Positions 1-8,674 are shown, numbered from the stretch's first letter. The stretch is DNA of 64,000 bases from Fictibacillus macauensis ZFHKF-1 (GCF_000269865.1 NZ_AKKV01000036.1:1-64000); one strand, 5' to 3'. Notes: generated by a model from the sequence alone, not told the origin. A program made the numbers and translations.

Positions 1-187
1 AAATTATAGAAATGATCAAGAAACTATAATGTGTGGGAAGTAGGATAGCAAAATTTTTCCTATCAAATTAAAATAATCAAGGAATGCTCGCATTATAAAA
101 AGGACATGAGTATGTTCTAGACAAAATGAGGGAGCATGGCATTTTGGATGTCTTAGACATAGATAACAAAATGTCGCTTTATAGCAC

Positions 188-376
188 GAAATTCATGCGT
201 TTTTTGCTTATGATTCAAGCAATGGTAAGTAGGAAATGTTTTTACATAACAACAGCTCAAGATGGCGAACTGGACCAAGTCTGTAGCATCATCATTAGGT
301 TCTTGGTAAGATGCAGGAAGTAGTAGAGGAAATTCATGGGGAAGTTAACCACCTTGGCGGAAACCAATTGTGGTGA
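188..376 (+). pseudogene. Relic of a WHH-type nuclease toxin C-terminus
   Basis: In the frame ending with the TGA at 374-376 the translation reads S-L-stop-HHH-stop-VLGKMQEVVEEIHG followed by EVNHLGGNQLW. Restoring the TAG at 284 to Trp and the TAG at 296 to Gln gives WHHHQ...GKMQ...IH...H.GG, the pattern of the WHH/HNH-like nuclease at the C-terminus of polymorphic (LXG-type) toxins. A further TAG lies at 230 and no N-terminal part is recognisable. It ends 11 bases before an SMI1/KNR4 immunity gene, the usual toxin-immunity order. The family call is inference from motif shape. Confidence 0.5.
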
Positions 377-387
377 GAGGTTTTACG

Positions 388-888
388 ATGAACAATCATA
401 TTACATGGGAAATTAAGAAAGCGGAAGTATCGGAGGCAAAAGTAGTAGAACTTGGTCAACAGTTAGGATTTCAATTGCCACAAGATTATATTGACTGTGT
501 CAAAGTCAATGGTGGCGCGAGCGTTGAACCGAGAACATTTATGGCAGGGACGGTTGAGCGTAGTTTTGGAGGGTTATTTAGATATGATGATGAGGAAAAT
601 GCAGATTATATTGTTAAAGTCTATGAAGACTATCAACCGAGCCTTCCTGAAAAGATCTTCCCATTTGCTGATGATCCTGCAGCGAATTTAATCTGTTTTG
701 ACTACAGCAGTAGCGAGACGAATCCGTTCGTCGTATTTTGGGATCATGAAAGTGCATGGGAGAAGGAAGATTTAATGGAAGACGAAGGAATGACATCCGA
801 GGAAGCCGAGTATATGCGTGAACAACTAACCTATGTTGCCGCAAGCTTTACAGAACTGTTAGAGAGTTTACGTGACTCTGAAGGTTGA
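388..888 (+). CDS. SMI1/KNR4 family protein (probable orphan immunity protein)
   Basis: This 166-residue soluble protein has the SMI1/KNR4 (SUKH) pattern: an N-terminal LGFQLPQDY segment followed by N-G-G near residues 30-45, and the central FPFADD...NLICFDY strand pair. SUKH proteins in Bacillus usually neutralise nuclease toxins encoded just upstream, and here a decayed WHH nuclease tail ends 11 bases before this start. The ATG at 388 is preferred over an in-frame GTG at 370 because GAGAGG lies at a good distance before it. The toxin is destroyed, so this is probably an orphan immunity gene; the toxin partner is inferred. Confidence 0.8.
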   Translation: MNNHITWEIKKAEVSEAKVVELGQQLGFQLPQDYIDCVKVNGGASVEPRTFMAGTVERSFGGLFRYDDEENADYIVKVYEDYQPSLPEKIFPFADDPAANLICFDYSSSETNPFVVFWDHESAWEKEDLMEDEGMTSEEAEYMREQLTYVAASFTELLESLRDSEG

Positions 889-936
889 TAGAATGATATG
901 TCGTAGTAGACTTTTCTACTCATTGTTAAGTTATTT

Positions 937-978
937 CCAAAAAGCAAAAAACGGATTATTTCCTTTTTTGCTTTTTGG
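937..978. terminator. Bidirectional intrinsic terminator
   Basis: An inverted repeat CCAAAAAGCAAAAAA / TTTTTTGCTTTTTGG lies between two convergent genes. It has A/T tracts on both sides and can end transcription from either direction. Confidence 0.7.
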
Positions 979-984
979 AGTTTT

Positions 985-1194
985 TTAATCATTCTTCTTG
1001 ATGAAATAAATGGAATAGGCAACAAGAAATAAACCAATTAAGAATTGAATAGTAAAGTCAGTCCAAATTTTTGTATAATTAGGACCGTTTCCAATAGCTC
1101 CTACTTGAGGAGTTAAACTAAAGTATAAGGCAATACATGATAAAATGATTGTTATTATTCCACCTGTTAAAAAAAAATACTTAATATATCTCAC
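985..1194 (-). CDS. Small two-helix membrane protein
   Basis: This 69-residue protein has two predicted membrane helices, about residues 5-27 and 46-64, joined by a short loop, and a charged C-terminus (KKND). It starts at a GTG placed 8 bases after GGAG on the minus strand. I do not recognise a family. It lies between decayed SMI1-type genes, so it could be an immunity-type membrane protein, but nothing proves that. Confidence 0.5.
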   Translation of the reverse strand: MRYIKYFFLTGGIITIILSCIALYFSLTPQVGAIGNGPNYTKIWTDFTIQFLIGLFLVAYSIYFIKKND

Positions 1195-1498
1195 ATATGA
1201 ATCTCCTTTTCTCCAAATTTGTTATTCATTGAATGACCTCGTAAGTACTCTAATTGATCTCTTGAAATAATCAAATAGGCAGAGATTATATCAAGATTCA
1301 CGAACTCAGTATAGCTGAGCGTAGAGCAATAGCAGGGAATGATGCTCAAAGAGGGAAAAATAATTAACAAGAACATAGAAGTGAGGGGCTTTGTATAAAG
1401 TATATGATGTGCGCAAAATGAAATGTTTACCGACAGTGAAAAAGTCATCATGAGAGAGGAATCATCGAAGAGTTAAAGGAGCCGATGGAATTTAACGT
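1195..1498. other. Intergenic stretch without a convincing gene
   Basis: An 86-codon minus-strand reading frame covers 1191-1451, but it has no recognisable domain or ribosome binding site and has unusual composition. The plus strand near 1450-1495 may be the damaged 5' part of the SMI1 relic that follows. Confidence 0.4.
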
Positions 1499-1693
1499 GA
1501 ATTACATAATTCACCTAATAACCTTCTTGTTATTTATGATACTGGAGGCGATGAACTTTTTTGTTTAGATTTTAATCAACTTGATGAAAAAGGGGAACCA
1601 AAAGTAGTATCATTTGTGCCTGGTTTCAAAAATTAAAGCTATGAAGTAATTGCTAATGATTTTTTATTAGATTTAGTGATGCAAGAAGTATAG
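1499..1693 (+). pseudogene. Decayed SMI1/KNR4 immunity gene fragment
   Basis: The frame starting at 1499 reads ELHNSPNNLLVIYDTGGDEL and then FCLDFNQLDEKGEPKVVSF, ending V-P-G-F-K-N at a TAA, after which SYEVIANDF...DLVMQEV continues to a TAG at 1691. The N-N-L-L...GGDELFCLDF block is the core strand pair of SMI1/KNR4 proteins. The first half of the gene is absent or frameshifted and one internal stop interrupts the tail, so this is a relic. It adds to the immunity-gene cluster at this end of the window. Confidence 0.6.
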
Positions 1694-1788
1694 CATAGAA
1701 TTTGTGGGTTAACAGAAGACCAGTGTGCTGAAAACAACACTCAAGTGGATCCCTCTTTCTTAAATTTTTAGAAACTAAAAAAATTAAA

Positions 1789-1825
1789 AAAAGCACGAGT
1801 GGACCAAGTCGCCACTCGTGCTTTA
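1789..1825 (-). terminator. Intrinsic terminator of dbpA
   Basis: The stem AAAGCACGAGTGG / CCACTCGTGCTTT has a 9-base loop and is followed on the minus strand by a T-rich run. It lies just past the dbpA stop codon. Confidence 0.85.
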
Positions 1826-1833
1826 AGTGTTGC

Positions 1834-3282
1834 TTATTTTTTTGCTTTGCTCACTTTTAGTTTCTTGCCTTTAACGGTCGTATGTTCCATCGCTTCGAGG
1901 ACGAGGGAGCCTTTTCCGTTCAAGATGTCAATGTACGTCCAGCTCTCTTGAATGTTAATAATTCCGATATCGTCGGCCGAAACGCCGGGGATGTTCGTTA
2001 ATGTACCAACAAAATCAACGGCGCGTAACTTCTTTTTCTTTCCTCCGTTAAAATGGAGCTTGGAAATGTTTTGGTTAATGCGCGCGGTCTTATTGTTTCG
2101 AACGACGCGGCGACCGTTTTTCTTTTGTTCAAAAGCGTGCATGCTAGCGGTTACTTCCTGTTGTTCCGGTGCTTTGGCTTCAGGGATGTCAAATCCAATA
2201 TAGCGCTGAGCGGCTTTGAGGTATTTCCCCTCATTTGGAGCGGCAAATGTTATTGCTTTTCCTTCTTTTCCTGCCCGTCCTGTTCTTCCAGTCCGATGAA
2301 CGTAGCTTTCTTTTTCCATCGGGACGTCGAAGTTGATGACGAGGGAGACGTTATCAATATCGATGCCACGTGCAGCGACATCGGTTGCGATTAAGTAACG
2401 GAAATTCCCCATTTTAAAACCGTCCATTACGGCAAAGCGGTCTTCTTGCTCTAAGCCGCCGTGAAGTTTTTCACATGCGTAGTGAGCATTGTTCAGCTCT
2501 GTATAGACAGTATCGACATGCTCTTTCGTATTGCAGAAAATAATGCAGCTGTCTGGGTTTTCAACGACTGTTACATCTTTTAGAAGGCTCATTTTGTTTT
2601 CTTGATCAGCTACATGAGTAACGGTATGTTCAATGGTGTCTGTTGTCATTCCCGATGAAGCGATTGTAATTTTCATTGGCTCGTCCATGTACGTTCGGCA
2701 AAGGTTTTCGATGGCCTCTGGTAAAGTGGCGGAGAATACCATTGACACTCGATCTGTCGGGAGCTGTTTCAAAATACGTGTCACATCAGCGATAAAGCCC
2801 ATATTTAGCATTTCATCTGCTTCATCAATAATAAGATATTTCACTTGATCGAGCACAAGTGTTTCTCGTTCAATATGATCCATGACACGCCCTGGCGTTC
2901 CAACAACAACGTGGGTTTTTTGCTTTAATTCCTCTTTTTGTGTTGCAAACGGTTCTTTTCCATATAAAGCGACGGCTTTAATTCGTTTAAACCTTCCGAT
3001 GTTCGTCACGTCTTCTCGCACTTGAGCTGCGAGCTCGCGAGTTGGCGTTAAAATGAGTGCTTGTGGTCTTTTCTCTTCCCATAGTACTTGCTCACATACC
3101 GGAATGGCGAAAGCAGCTGTCTTACCAGAGCCTGTTTGTGATTGAACGACGAGATCTTTTTGTGCGAAAGCTAATGGTAGCACTTCATGTTGTACGTCAG
3201 TAGGTGTTTCATATTTGAGTACAGCTAGTGCTCGTTTTATTTCATCGCTAATGCGGTAATCGTCAAAGCTTCTTTCTTTCAT
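1834..3282 (-). CDS. dbpA: DEAD-box ATP-dependent RNA helicase DbpA
   Basis: The 482-residue protein has a full DEAD-box core: Q-motif near residue 30, Walker A SQTGSGKT (48-55), PTRELA (80-85), DEAD (153-156), SAT (184-186), ARGIDI and HRTGRTGR (about 330). A C-terminal RRM-like domain (about 405-480) resembles the DbpA/YxiN module. DbpA-family helicases use that domain to bind hairpin 92 of 23S rRNA and help assemble the 50S subunit. The length matches Bacillus DbpA. The start ATG follows GAGG by 8 bases. The gene is monocistronic, with its own terminator. Confidence 0.93.
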   Translation of the reverse strand: MKERSFDDYRISDEIKRALAVLKYETPTDVQHEVLPLAFAQKDLVVQSQTGSGKTAAFAIPVCEQVLWEEKRPQALILTPTRELAAQVREDVTNIGRFKRIKAVALYGKEPFATQKEELKQKTHVVVGTPGRVMDHIERETLVLDQVKYLIIDEADEMLNMGFIADVTRILKQLPTDRVSMVFSATLPEAIENLCRTYMDEPMKITIASSGMTTDTIEHTVTHVADQENKMSLLKDVTVVENPDSCIIFCNTKEHVDTVYTELNNAHYACEKLHGGLEQEDRFAVMDGFKMGNFRYLIATDVAARGIDIDNVSLVINFDVPMEKESYVHRTGRTGRAGKEGKAITFAAPNEGKYLKAAQRYIGFDIPEAKAPEQQEVTASMHAFEQKKNGRRVVRNNKTARINQNISKLHFNGGKKKKLRAVDFVGTLTNIPGVSADDIGIINIQESWTYIDILNGKGSLVLEAMEHTTVKGKKLKVSKAKK

Positions 3283-3504
3283 GTAAATACCTCATTTTCA
3301 TTATTCTTCAGAAATTAGCCTGAATAGTGTTCATTATACTTGAAATGATGGGCATCAGGGGGAAGTTTTAAACGTTTGTTTAATTATGTGGACCCCAGGT
3401 GATGGATTACGTTCTTTTCCAAGACTGTCGAGCTCTTTGGGCGAAGGATGAGATGGGCTGCTTGAAGCTATTTTGAAAAAAATTGAAAAATAGTTGCAAA
3501 ATCC

Positions 3505-3548
3505 GGTACTTAGTCATACAATATACATATACTAAGTATTACTTAATA
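3505..3548. promoter_or_regulatory. Putative PadR operator dyad upstream of padR
   Basis: TACTTAGTCATA at 3507 is mirrored by TATACTAAGTA ending near 3538, giving an inverted repeat over a short AT-rich centre. The same half-site recurs at 3587 and as a longer dyad at 4417-4455. PadR regulators bind such palindromes in their own promoters, so autoregulation is inferred. Confidence 0.55.
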
Positions 3549-3586
3549 GCTCGCGTCAAACCGTTATTAAGTGAATAAATCGCTTA

Positions 3587-3608
3587 GGTACTAAGTAATA
3601 CTGAATAT
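3587..3608. promoter_or_regulatory. Second copy of the TACTAAGTAATAC operator half-site
   Basis: GGTACTAAGTAATAC followed by TGAATAT is almost identical to the block at 4416-4437 in front of the ABC ATPase gene. It lies about 50 bases upstream of the padR start. The repetition suggests that both promoters share one regulator. Confidence 0.55.
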
Positions 3609-3638
3609 AAGTCACACATTATAGAGGAGGTTTGGAAC

Positions 3639-3959
3639 ATCGAAAATTTAACTGAAATGCTAAAAGGTTCGCTTGAAGGCTGTGTGTTAGAAATTATTAG
3701 CCGTCACGAAACCTATGGCTATGAAATTACACGCCGCCTGAACGATCTTGGGTTCACTGAGGTTGTGGAAGGAACGGTATACACAATATTAGTACGCTTA
3801 GAAAAGAAAAAGCTAGTGAACATTGAAAAAAAACCTTCTGATATGGGTCCGCCTCGCAAATTTTATTCCCTTAATGAGGAGGGACGAAAAGAGCTTGAAT
3901 GGTTTTGGAAAAGATGGGAGTTTGTCACGTCAAAAATCAACGTCTTAAAGTCGAAGTAG
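3639..3959 (+). CDS. PadR family transcriptional regulator (apparent ATC start)
   Basis: This PadR-type winged-helix repressor is about 106 residues long: LEGCVLEIISRHETYGYEI, then GTVYTILVRLEKKKLV and a GPPRKFYSL wing. PadR proteins usually repress neighbouring efflux genes until a ligand binds. Homologues begin MENLTEMLKG; here that sequence is present, but its first codon is ATC at 3639, 8 bases after AGAGGAGG. The next ATG, at 3657, is in frame but too far from that site. The gene leads a DUF1048-ABC transporter cluster with repeated dyads in its promoters. The start is either a rare ATC codon or a point mutation; initiation at 3657 would cost six residues. Confidence 0.88.
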   Translation: MENLTEMLKGSLEGCVLEIISRHETYGYEITRRLNDLGFTEVVEGTVYTILVRLEKKKLVNIEKKPSDMGPPRKFYSLNEEGRKELEWFWKRWEFVTSKINVLKSK

Positions 3960-3998
3960 CTTCATAAAATAGCACAGCTAAAAAGGAGGCAATATGCG

Positions 3999-4340
3999 AT
4001 GATTGAACTTTTTAAAAAAATGATTGGTGATAAAAAAGAGTATAAAATGATGATGGCCCGGGTAGATGCTTTACCTGAGGACTATCAGTTTGTATTTAAA
4101 AAAATACAGAGCTACATGTGGAATTTTTCAGCAGGAAATGGAATGGATATGTTACACATGCAGTATGAATTGATTGATTTATTTGAAGCTGGCGCTGCCC
4201 AAGGAAGACAAGTGCTTGAAATTACAGGTGATGATGTGGCGGCATTCGCTGATGAATTAATAGCCAATGCTAGAACCTATATTGCTAAGTTTCGGGAAGA
4301 TTTGAATAAAAGCATTACTGATCGATTTGGAAAAAAGTAA
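3999..4340 (+). CDS. DUF1048 family protein
   Basis: This 113-residue, mostly helical protein has the DUF1048 pattern, including the LPEDYQFVFKKIQ.YMW segment near residue 28 and a central GMDML block. DUF1048 genes commonly sit between a PadR regulator and an efflux-type transporter, as here, but their function is not established. AAGGAGG precedes the ATG by 8 bases. The 40-base gap from padR suggests co-transcription. A dyad resembling the padR operator lies downstream, before the transporter, so this gene can be regulated with or apart from it. Confidence 0.8.
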   Translation: MIELFKKMIGDKKEYKMMMARVDALPEDYQFVFKKIQSYMWNFSAGNGMDMLHMQYELIDLFEAGAAQGRQVLEITGDDVAAFADELIANARTYIAKFREDLNKSITDRFGKK

Positions 4341-4415
4341 ATTCAACCTATACTGACTGAATAACGAGTGATTCGTGTACTTGATTCTTTTGTTATTCAG
4401 TCAATTTTAAACAAC

Positions 4416-4456
4416 GGTACTAAGTAATACAGAATATCTGTATGACTAAGTAGAAA
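4416..4456. promoter_or_regulatory. Putative PadR operator, long dyad before the ABC genes
   Basis: TACTAAGTAATACAG and CTGTATGACTAAGTA form a near-perfect 35-base inverted repeat around AATAT. The left arm repeats the block at 3587 and the right arm is the inverse of the one at 3507. It lies about 40 bases before the ABC ATPase start. Binding by the upstream PadR protein is inferred. Confidence 0.6.
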
Positions 4457-4494
4457 GCGAGCTTCAAGACACTTTTTATGAGGGAGGAAATGGC

Positions 4495-5253
4495 ATGGAT
4501 CATGTGATTGATGTAAGAGGGTTAGTAAAAGCGTTTAAAGATAAGGAAGTATTAAAAGGGGTACATCTGGAGGTGAAACGTGGTGAAATAGTTGCGCTGC
4601 TTGGTTCAAATGGGGCAGGAAAGACGACGATGGTGAACATCCTTTCTACACTGATGAAGGCTGATCGCGGCGAAGTTCGTGTGTGTGGATTTGACGTTAA
4701 ACGGCAGTCTGCTGATGTACGAAAAAGCATTAGCCTTACAGGGCAGTTTGCAGCGCTAGACGGCATCCTTACAGGGAGAGAAAATTTGGTAATGATTGCT
4801 AAGTTGCGTGGAGTCTCTAATCCTTCTCAAGTAGCTGACCAGCTTCTTTCTAGATTTAGCTTGAGCGATGCGGCTCATCGCAGGGTGGAACACTATTCGG
4901 GTGGGATGAAGCGCCGTCTGGATATCGCGATGAGTTTAATTGGAGAGCCGGCTGTTATTTTTCTCGATGAGCCGACAACGGGCATTGATCCAGAAGCTCG
5001 ATTGGAAGTCTGGAATACGATCAAAGCGTTAGCTGCCGGTGGAACGACGATTTTACTGACGACGCAGTACCTAGAGGAAGCGGAACAATTGGCAGATCGC
5101 ATGGCAATCTTGCATGGTGGAACCATTATTAAGACCGGTACACTAACAGAATTTAAAGAAATGTTCCCACCAGCAAAAGTGGAATATATCGAAAAACAGC
5201 CAACGTTAGAGGAAATTTTCCTTGCAATCGTTAGTAAAAAGGAGGAAATGTAA
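4495..5253 (+). CDS. ABC-2 type transporter ATP-binding protein (DrrA-like)
   Basis: This 252-residue nucleotide-binding protein has Walker A GSNGAGKTT (about 37-45), Q-loop SLTGQFAALD, signature YSGGMKRRLDIA (about 138), Walker B VIFLDEPTTGID and H-loop substitute TTQYLEEAEQ. Its closest type is the daunorubicin-resistance DrrA group, which energises drug or antibiotic efflux. The stop is directly followed by the permease start, so the two are translationally coupled. The PadR gene upstream and the shared dyad suggest induction by the exported compound; the substrate is unknown. Confidence 0.92.
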   Translation: MDHVIDVRGLVKAFKDKEVLKGVHLEVKRGEIVALLGSNGAGKTTMVNILSTLMKADRGEVRVCGFDVKRQSADVRKSISLTGQFAALDGILTGRENLVMIAKLRGVSNPSQVADQLLSRFSLSDAAHRRVEHYSGGMKRRLDIAMSLIGEPAVIFLDEPTTGIDPEARLEVWNTIKALAAGGTTILLTTQYLEEAEQLADRMAILHGGTIIKTGTLTEFKEMFPPAKVEYIEKQPTLEEIFLAIVSKKEEM

Positions 5254-6003
5254 ATGAAAAACAAAACAGGTGTATTACTTGGCCGTTTAATGCGTAACAT
5301 TATGCGAAGTCCGGATACGATTATTACGGTGGCCATCACACCAATCATGATGATGTTATTGTTTGTCTATGTATTTGGTGGAGCTATAAAGACAGGAACA
5401 GATAGCTATCTCAATTATTTAGTACCAGGAATTTTAATAATGGCGATTGCATCTGGTGTTGCGTATACGTCTGTACGACTATTTAATGATGTGAAAAGTG
5501 GACTGATGGCACGTTTTATTTCCATGCCCATTAAGCATTCTTCTATATTATGGGCTCATGTATTAGCCTCTTTTGTTTCCAATGCTCTTACAATTGTAAT
5601 CGTCATTCTCGTCGCCCTCTTAATGGGTTTTCGCTCTAGCGCTACGATAATAGACTGGTTTTCGATAGCCGGATTACTTGGACTATTCACGCTGGCTCTC
5701 ACTTGGTTAGCCGTTATTCCAGGATTAACAGCAAAATCGATGGAAGGAGCTACAGGCTACTCATACCCACTCATTTTCCTACCTTTTATTAGTTCTGCCT
5801 TTGTTCCCACCGATACGATGCCTAAAGTAGTGCGAGTATTTGCTGAGAATCAGCCTGTAACTTCAATTGTCAATTCGATTCGTGCCTTTTTGTACGGAGG
5901 AAACATTAGTCATGATCTTTGGATCGCCCTTACGTGGTGTGTCGGAATCATGGTGATCGCGTATTTCTTCGCTACGAAAGAATTTCAACGCAAAGTAGGG
6001 TGA
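5254..6003 (+). CDS. ABC-2 type transporter permease (DrrB-like)
   Basis: This 249-residue membrane protein has six predicted helices (about 20-45, 55-78, 100-130, 138-160, 170-190 and 225-245). The ABC-2 signature lies around residues 145-200, including GLTAKSMEGATGYSYP and the LPFISSAFVPTDTMP segment typical of DrrB-like permeases. It pairs with the ATPase immediately upstream, with no gap between genes, and is followed by an intrinsic terminator that closes the operon. The likely role is multidrug or antibiotic export. Confidence 0.9.
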   Translation: MKNKTGVLLGRLMRNIMRSPDTIITVAITPIMMMLLFVYVFGGAIKTGTDSYLNYLVPGILIMAIASGVAYTSVRLFNDVKSGLMARFISMPIKHSSILWAHVLASFVSNALTIVIVILVALLMGFRSSATIIDWFSIAGLLGLFTLALTWLAVIPGLTAKSMEGATGYSYPLIFLPFISSAFVPTDTMPKVVRVFAENQPVTSIVNSIRAFLYGGNISHDLWIALTWCVGIMVIAYFFATKEFQRKVG

Positions 6004-6036
6004 AAAAGTAATTTGAGGTTATTACGAAACAGTCAG

Positions 6037-6075
6037 AGCATGAGGACGGTATTGAACCGAACTCATGCTTTTAAT
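6037..6075 (+). terminator. Terminator of the PadR/ABC operon
   Basis: AGCATGAG pairs with CTCATGCT, with further internal pairing (GGT/ACC), and is followed by TTTTAATTTT. Confidence 0.7.
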
Positions 6076-6191
6076 TTTGCCGAATTTTATTTCCGAAGGT
6101 TCACGGACAATGTTGTATACAGTTCATTGACAGTTCACATAGTGAAAAGTAATTCCAGCGCACGGTAGTTCGGTCTAAAGTGTAAATAGGA

Positions 6192-6605
6192 TTATTTAAA
6201 TGAGAAGGAAGTAGATTTCTTTTCATGGCCCTCTTTATAGAAAATTTCCACTCTATATTCCTCGCCTTTTTGTATGTCTCCCACCCAGAACTCTGCTTCA
6301 AAAGGATAAAGGACCGTTTTTAAATCATCAAGATCAGTGTCATTTTTAAATGTATCCAAATAAGTGAGAACATGATTTTTCTTTTTGAAGATTACTTTTT
6401 TAACTTGATATCGATCTTTATTCGTCTGCTTAACCGTTCCATACCAGCCCTTAGGTTCACTTTCGTTTGTAGTTTTTCGTAGACTGACTTCCCAGATCCC
6501 ATTGTTAGATTCTCCACTCATATGATGAAGATCATAGTAGAAATATGTACCGATACTTGCCAGGAGTAAAAAAGCGACTAGTAGATAAATAGTTTTCTTT
6601 TTCAT
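6192..6605 (-). CDS. Membrane-anchored hypothetical protein
   Basis: This 137-residue protein has one N-terminal hydrophobic segment (residues 5-24) and a polar, beta-rich extracytoplasmic part starting with a Trp-containing W-E-V-S-L-R strand. There is no lipobox Cys, so it is probably an uncleaved signal anchor. AAGGAG lies 8 bases before the ATG. It follows a larger anchored protein on the same strand by about 100 bases. I do not recognise a family. Confidence 0.6.
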   Translation of the reverse strand: MKKKTIYLLVAFLLLASIGTYFYYDLHHMSGESNNGIWEVSLRKTTNESEPKGWYGTVKQTNKDRYQVKKVIFKKKNHVLTYLDTFKNDTDLDDLKTVLYPFEAEFWVGDIQKGEEYRVEIFYKEGHEKKSTSFSFK

Positions 6606-6703
6606 GGAAATCTCCTTTTTCTTAAATTTTGATTCAGAAAGTCATTACTGTGATGGGCTAAATAGATACAGTGTGAAGGTGCTAAAAGCTTTCTCTCATC
6701 ACT

Positions 6704-7882
6704 TTATTTGTTTGAATGGTCAAGCATTACAAAATCATAGCTTGAGGCATGGCTGTCAACAATATTATTCAGTCCTTTTACAGGAAGGGCACTCTTTTCC
6801 GCGCCGTCCTTATAAGAATAGGATGCCAACTCATACTCTTTTTTGTTTTTCATTTTATTTAGTATATAAATTGCATCTTTTCGGAAGTCAATTCCTGCTA
6901 CTTCATATGTGGTTGATTTCTTTCTTTTTAATGAAAAAGACTGTAGCGGCTTTTTGGATTTTAAATCAAAGACAAATACTGTAGAAGTACCAGTAAGGTG
7001 ATAAAGCTTGTTCCCATGAATCGTAAAATTATTGTGATAACCTATAAATGAGTCTTCTATACGATCTGTTTTAACTTTAAATGTACCAAGCTGATACTTA
7101 CCATATAACTTTTTATTTTGTAAATCATAAATCATTACGTGAGGGACAACTGTCATGGTAGCTTCGTCTTCTTTATAGAAAATAAAATAGGCTAAATGAT
7201 GTTTAATTAGCATATTAGAGTTAACATTTTCATAGTCTCTTATCGTCCCAATTGTTTTTATTTTACTGTATATTGCTCGATCCCCTAGTTTAATTTTACC
7301 GAATATTAGACGATTCATAGAATGATCATCTTCTCCTAATACATAAATGTCTTTTCCGTCATTGCCATATGTTAAATAAAAACCAGGAACTTTTTGCTCT
7401 CTTATTTTTTTTTCATTTCCCCAACGTACAACGCTAAAATAGCCAGCCTTTTCCTGCCCTTTATTGGTTAAACTATAAAACATTTTTTCTTTCGGCAAGT
7501 AAGCAGCCTGTCTGTATCCGGTATATACTTTTTCTTTCATGGAAAACGAGATATTTTTTTTTCCTACAAATTCAACTTTATCAGGGTCTTCTCTTAGTAA
7601 CATCCCGTCTCCTTGGGCAATCCCGCCGGCTTCAATAGCTTCGCCTTTCGTAGCTGAAGTTTTTCCTTTTTGGTCGATATAGACCGTATAGCTACCTACT
7701 CCTGTTGAATCAGCGGTTCCCGAAAAATAAACAGCAGCTACTTTATCTTTTAAAAAAGTAGGAGATTGCGTATTGATCGAGACATAGTCTTTCTCTCTAA
7801 AATATGAAATGGAATAATAAACGATGATTCCAATTATGACAAATGCAATGATTAATACAGTGGCCTTTATTGTTGTGCGCAC
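6704..7882 (-). CDS. Membrane-anchored protein, probable beta-propeller-like exterior
   Basis: This 392-residue protein has an N-terminal anchor (about residues 6-27) and then a long stretch of repeated short beta-strands with hydrophobic-x-D/N motifs (for example DIYVLGEDD, VFVFDLKSK, DAIYILNK), as in an extracytoplasmic propeller. Translation starts at a GTG 8 bases after GGGAG. No catalytic motif is visible and I cannot name the family. It probably forms a unit with the smaller anchored protein downstream on the same strand. Confidence 0.6.
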   Translation of the reverse strand: MRTTIKATVLIIAFVIIGIIVYYSISYFREKDYVSINTQSPTFLKDKVAAVYFSGTADSTGVGSYTVYIDQKGKTSATKGEAIEAGGIAQGDGMLLREDPDKVEFVGKKNISFSMKEKVYTGYRQAAYLPKEKMFYSLTNKGQEKAGYFSVVRWGNEKKIREQKVPGFYLTYGNDGKDIYVLGEDDHSMNRLIFGKIKLGDRAIYSKIKTIGTIRDYENVNSNMLIKHHLAYFIFYKEDEATMTVVPHVMIYDLQNKKLYGKYQLGTFKVKTDRIEDSFIGYHNNFTIHGNKLYHLTGTSTVFVFDLKSKKPLQSFSLKRKKSTTYEVAGIDFRKDAIYILNKMKNKKEYELASYSYKDGAEKSALPVKGLNNIVDSHASSYDFVMLDHSNK

Positions 7883-8143
7883 TAGTTACGCTCCCTTTTT
7901 TAACAAGCATCTCTGACTTGTTTTTTTGTAATAATAACAAAAAATAACATTTATGGATATGGGTCTTTCGCACTTCGGCTAGCTATTCGGCACAGAATAC
8001 CTGGCTCAATCCAACCTATTACCTTCGAAGCAACAAACATTAAGAATGAAGTGCTTTATACATTATAATTGGTATAATAAGGATATTACAAAGAGTAGGA
8101 TGCTATCTTTATAGTGCTGTAACACTAAAAAAGCGGGTGACAT

Positions 8144-8674
8144 ATGAAGAACATGATTCAAGACATACTCAATGGCTTTAAACAACGTCTCGATCAAACG
8201 AATCAAATCCTCGTTCAGTCGACACAAGGATACCTTTATACCTCTACGATTACATTTAATCAAGAGGTTGTAAGTTCAGAGCAAATGGATACATTCACAC
8301 AAGAAACGGGCTGGGTTCTTCCGAAGGACTATCAGGCATTTTTAGCTGTGCATAATGGTATGAAAATGTTTGGTGGAGAGTGGATAGGAGACATTGAATT
8401 ATTCAGAATGGAGGAGATTGTAAACTGGCATGATGAGAGTGTTGTGCCGCGCGATTCCTTTCCGATTGGGTATTTCCCTGATGTAGGGGCAATTATGATC
8501 GATGCGGACCGATATAAAAAGGGAGATGTCCATTATATGTGGCTTAGTGGCATAGAGAACTATGATCTGAATTGTAATTTTGTTGAATGGTTAGATCGTA
8601 TTATTATGGCACAGGGCAATGCCTACTGGGATTGGACAGGACAGCGGAGTGCTGCTACATACTGGGAAGAGTGA
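8144..8674 (+). CDS. SMI1/KNR4 family protein (YobK-like)
   Basis: This 176-residue soluble protein has a typical SMI1/KNR4 core: ETGWVLPKDYQAFLAVHNG (about 57-75), then GGEWIGDIELFRMEEI, a FPIGYF segment, and the C-terminal NFVEWLDRII. Such proteins are usually immunity proteins for contact-dependent or LXG toxins. No toxin is adjacent. GCGGGTGAC precedes the ATG at a normal distance and TATAAT lies upstream near 8090. It is the third SMI1-type sequence in the first 9 kb, so the region may be an immunity-gene depot; that is inference. Confidence 0.8.
   Translation: MKNMIQDILNGFKQRLDQTNQILVQSTQGYLYTSTITFNQEVVSSEQMDTFTQETGWVLPKDYQAFLAVHNGMKMFGGEWIGDIELFRMEEIVNWHDESVVPRDSFPIGYFPDVGAIMIDADRYKKGDVHYMWLSGIENYDLNCNFVEWLDRIIMAQGNAYWDWTGQRSAATYWEE

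Noticed and set aside
126-323. 65-codon plus-strand reading frame
   Set aside because: It overlaps the frame carrying the HHH...MQ...H.GG toxin motifs, has no ribosome binding site and no recognisable domain.
1191-1451. 86-codon minus-strand reading frame upstream of the small membrane protein
   Set aside because: No ribosome binding site or family, and unusual composition; its last codons overlap the ribosome binding site of the next gene by chance.
4893-5348. 151-codon minus-strand frame opposite the ABC ATPase
   Set aside because: Shadow of a well-supported gene on the other strand.
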